In this document: positions 61,497-64,000 of the stretch, in pieces
Layout of the letters: every line of letters begins with the position of its first letter
Position numbering within the stretch: the first letter of the stretch is position 1
Program-made: the position numbers and the translations under genes
Notes under the pieces: generated by a model
The model's input: the letters and a program-made list of their open reading frames with translations, nothing else
Database searches by the model: none
Told to the model about the DNA's origin: nothing
Source of the DNA: Mycolicibacterium sp. CBMA 247
Lineage (GTDB): Bacteria; Actinomycetota; Actinomycetes; Mycobacteriales; Mycobacteriaceae
Assembly (NCBI RefSeq): GCF_009729095.1
Contig: NZ_VTGX01000007.1
Location: 1-64,000, forward strand
Length of the DNA: 64,000 nt
Direction: 5' to 3'

Positions 61497-63043
61497 ACGA
61501 CACGTCCTCCCACCACGGTGAGATCGGCCTCGAGGGCCCTCAGCTCGGCGGGGGAGAGTTCGCGGGGATCGTTCGCATACACCGCGCAGTCACCGTGCAT
61601 CCCGACGCCCAGAGCGCCGATGTGCGCTTCACGGAACCCGGCCTCCGCCGCGAACTCGGTATACGTGCGAAGCGCGGTGTGTGTGTCGACCGCTTCGTCG
61701 GCCGCCACCACGACCCCGTGCCGATTGGTTCGATCCAGCATGGCGGCCACCCCGAACCACGGATTCGTGGCAAATGGTTGGGTACCACCGGTATCCGAGT
61801 TGCCCGGCGGCCGGAAACCCGACTCGATCAGCGTTCGATAGGCATATGCGCCGTCGCCCGGGTCGGCGTGGATGAAACCGGCCGTCGGTACTGGGATTAC
61901 TTCGAGTTCACGGAGTCGGCGAACCAAAGCGTCGTCGATCCACAGGTTGGCGGCGTGCTCGAGCCGGGTGCGACGATCGCCGGGCCCGGCAACGCGGCCG
62001 GCCTCTTCGATCGCGTCCAGCGCTAGGTGCTGGGCCAGATCGCCGATCGCGTGGATCCAGACCTGTATCCCAGCTCGGTGGGCCACGGTGAGCAGGTGAA
62101 CTATCTCCGCGTACTGCCGGGTGTTGGTGCTCCAGTTGCCCGGGCTCTTGGTGAGATGGGCGGAGTCGAACGCGGACGTGTCATCGCCGTCGAGGAACAC
62201 CTTGAAGCCGCCGAGCCACAGATTCCCGCCGCCGAAGCCGCTTATCAGCCCGATGTCGGCCAGCTGCTCGGGCGAGGAGAGGATTGGGCTGAGGCCGGGT
62301 GCGACCGTGAGGGTGAGGCTCAGGCGCGTTGGCAGATCACCGGCCGCGTTGAGCCGCTGGTAGGCCCGGACGCCTTCCGCTGTGGCCGGTAGTTCGTAGA
62401 TGCAGGTGACGCCGTGGCGGGCGAAAGAGTCACGCAGCTCATTGCGCAGCATCGTGCGGAGCCGGTCCGGCTCGGGTGCGGGCACCGGGAAGAGGTGATA
62501 TCCCTCCTCGACCCAGCCGCTCGGTGCTCCGTCTTCGCCGATTTCGACCAAAGTGCCGACGGGCGCGGTGAATCCGCGCACCATGCCCGCTCGCTCGAGC
62601 GCAGCGGTGTTCGCCGTGAGGCGGTGCATGCTCTCCCGCACGATGATGGGCGTGTCACGCGAGAGTTCGTCGAGCTCGGCACGCACTGGTAGGTCCTGCC
62701 CGAACGTGCCCTGTGCGACCAGCCAGCGGTCGGTGCCGGCGTAGCCCTCACGTAGTTCGTCGCGCAAGCGTGCCAGCGTCTCGGTGCGGGGGACCGCCCG
62801 CACGTCGAGCCAGTCACGGCTCAGCGCGCAGAACTCGACGTGGGTGTGGGCGTCGATGAGACCGGGCAGCACGACCCGACGGTCGAGATCCACCACCGAG
62901 GTTTCCGGACGCTTGCGTTCCAGCACTTGCTCGGTTGTGCCCACGCACTGAACCAGTCCGTTCTCGATCAGCAGCGCTTGCCCGTCAGGGGTGTTGCGGT
63001 TGAGGGTGATTACAGTGCCGTTGACCAGGGCGATGGCGTTCAT
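61472..63043 (-). CDS. Amidohydrolase family 3 (YtcJ-like), second copy
   Basis: 523 residues. H-x-H in VVLPGLIDAHTHVEFCALSR; GGFKVFLDGDDTSAFD aligns with the metal-bridging region; WIHAIGDLAQHLALDAIEEA, RLEHAANLWIDDALVRR and the late VAADEAVDTHTALRTYTEFA give the remaining ligands. It is clearly related to the enzyme at 57196 but diverged along most of its length, so the two probably act on different bonds or substrates of the same pathway. AGGGAG supports ATG 63043. It lies 52 bases after the binding-protein gene. Confidence 0.9.
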   Translation of the reverse strand: MNAIALVNGTVITLNRNTPDGQALLIENGLVQCVGTTEQVLERKRPETSVVDLDRRVVLPGLIDAHTHVEFCALSRDWLDVRAVPRTETLARLRDELREGYAGTDRWLVAQGTFGQDLPVRAELDELSRDTPIIVRESMHRLTANTAALERAGMVRGFTAPVGTLVEIGEDGAPSGWVEEGYHLFPVPAPEPDRLRTMLRNELRDSFARHGVTCIYELPATAEGVRAYQRLNAAGDLPTRLSLTLTVAPGLSPILSSPEQLADIGLISGFGGGNLWLGGFKVFLDGDDTSAFDSAHLTKSPGNWSTNTRQYAEIVHLLTVAHRAGIQVWIHAIGDLAQHLALDAIEEAGRVAGPGDRRTRLEHAANLWIDDALVRRLRELEVIPVPTAGFIHADPGDGAYAYRTLIESGFRPPGNSDTGGTQPFATNPWFGVAAMLDRTNRHGVVVAADEAVDTHTALRTYTEFAAEAGFREAHIGALGVGMHGDCAVYANDPRELSPAELRALEADLTVVGGRVVWQREDQS

Positions 63044-63095
63044 TGGCTCCCTTGGTAAGTGTTGGGGGTGAGGCATTGTTGCCGCCGCGCGGTAT

Positions 63096-64000
63096 CTATC
63101 CGGCCGTCCAGTCCGTCCAGCGCTGGATTACCTCGTCTTGGTGCTTGCCCCACCACTCGTTGTCCATCTGCCATGACAGGGCGCGATGCTCGGGTACGGA
63201 TGAGTCCCAATTTGTCTGGGCGGGGTCGAGTTTCGGTGTGGCGGAGAGGTTGGCCGGACCATACGCAATGGCTTCGGCCCAGCGGGTCTGTGCTTGCTGC
63301 GACACCGCCGAATCGATGAACTTCTGCGCTGCCTCCCGATTGGGCGATCCCTTCACGATGGCAAGGGACGCCCAGTGATACGAATTATCTTGCCAGACAG
63401 GGGCATACGGTGCTCCGTTCTTGGTGGCTTCGTAGCCCCGGCCCGACCACACCAGGATCAGGTCGGCGCGCTTCTGCTCCATTGCCGCGACCTGTTCGGC
63501 GCCGGAGGACCAGAAGACGGCTCCGTCCTTGATGCGATCCAGCACCGAGAAGGCGCGGTCGTAGTCGAGCGGGTAGAGGTCTTTGACGGGCACACCGTCG
63601 GCCAACAGGGCGAGCTCGAGGTTGCCCTCGGCTGGGTCATTGCTCAACGCACGCGTCCCGGGGAACTTCGTCGTGTCGAAAAAGTCCTTGATCGAGGTCG
63701 GCGGATGGTCGCGGAATTTCTCGGTGTTGTAGGCCAGTACATACGAGTAGGTGTCGACGGGCACTCCGCACTCGTGGACGGTGCCGGGGGCGAAGTCGTC
63801 CGGCTTGATGGTGCCGAGGTCGAGTTTGTCGAAATAGGTGCCGCAGTACGCGGGCACATCTTGCTGGCCGGCTACGTAGACGTCCCAGGTGGGTTTGCCT
63901 GACTGGACCATCACCTTGAGTTTCGCCAAATCCGTGGGGCTCTCGACGGTCACCTTGATGCCGGTGGCCTGCTCGAACGGTTGAACGAACGCATGCTCCT
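63096..64000 (-). CDS. ABC transporter solute-binding protein (polyamine/opine type), N-terminus outside window
   Basis: About 301 C-terminal residues; the start is beyond base 64000. The first visible residues EHAFVQPFEQATGIKV are the usual SBP segment soon after the signal peptide. Then LVWSGRGYEATKNGAPY, YHWASLAIVKGSPNREAAQKFID and AYGPANLSATPKLDP follow the PotD/PotF fold pattern. It would deliver ligand to the PotB/PotC/PotA-like complex encoded downstream. The polyamine Asp/Trp box cannot be checked fully; opines, amino-acid conjugates or amides remain possible. Confidence 0.9.
   Translation of the reverse strand, partial: EHAFVQPFEQATGIKVTVESPTDLAKLKVMVQSGKPTWDVYVAGQQDVPAYCGTYFDKLDLGTIKPDDFAPGTVHECGVPVDTYSYVLAYNTEKFRDHPPTSIKDFFDTTKFPGTRALSNDPAEGNLELALLADGVPVKDLYPLDYDRAFSVLDRIKDGAVFWSSGAEQVAAMEQKRADLILVWSGRGYEATKNGAPYAPVWQDNSYHWASLAIVKGSPNREAAQKFIDSAVSQQAQTRWAEAIAYGPANLSATPKLDPAQTNWDSSVPEHRALSWQMDNEWWGKHQDEVIQRWTDWTAG

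Overview
The window is a high-GC actinobacterial chromosome segment, almost certainly from a fast-growing mycobacterium (Mycolicibacterium type). The gene order follows the M. tuberculosis Rv1632c-Rv1659 interval: DUF402 gene, uvrB, an MFS exporter, a GT-C glycosyltransferase, a universal stress protein, a metallo-beta-lactamase-fold hydrolase, uvrA, a membrane esterase, lysX, infC-rpmI-rplT-tsnR, a DUF2236 gene, an adenylate cyclase, pheS-pheT and argCJBDFRGH. Accessory blocks absent from that backbone are inserted between these markers. Family assignments are from reading the translations; no database search was run.

Left end (1-5.1 kb): an SDR oxidoreductase, a FadR-type GntR regulator, an APC permease and a glutaminase. 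Both intergenic regions carry GGTCTA elements, so this looks like one small regulon. A secreted protein and the DUF402 gene follow. Repair and accessory block (5.2-23.8 kb): uvrB; a LuxR-type two-component system with a DUF418 membrane protein; the MFS exporter; a 13E12/DUF222-HNH gene; tRNA-Cys; an acyl-CoA thioesterase; the GT-C enzyme; the stress protein; the hydrolase; uvrA; an ABC-F ATPase; and an HTH_42 (AlkZ superfamily) protein. uvrA and uvrB each have an exact RecA-independent DNA-damage (RecA-NDp/PafBC) promoter.

23.9-30.4 kb: a 19 kDa-type lipoprotein, then an unusual accessory locus made of a TPR-like helical protein, a CHAT caspase-like protease with an intact His/Cys pair, an oppositely oriented small membrane protein, and two translationally coupled proteins of no recognised family. 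This is the best candidate in the window for an undescribed system. Then come the esterase, lysX and a DUF1844 gene. infC starts at ATC behind a long leader that contains an intrinsic-terminator-like hairpin and a hairpin that buries the infC Shine-Dalgarno.

37.9-43.4 kb: a hemerythrin-like gene broken by a +1 frameshift, an acyl-CoA dehydrogenase, a secreted protein with a nearly perfect internal 131-residue duplication, the DUF2236 gene and a leaderless adenylate cyclase. 43.4-57.2 kb: an FMN-type glutamate synthase-like gene, leaderless pheS with pheT, and the arginine operon headed by ARG-box-like repeats, with 4-bp overlaps from argC to argR. A palindromic repeat found between argG and argH has a second copy at 12.0 kb.

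Right end (57.2-64 kb): a leftward operon encoding a polyamine/opine-type ABC importer (binding protein, two permeases, ATPase) interleaved with two YtcJ-type amidohydrolases. It runs off the window end.
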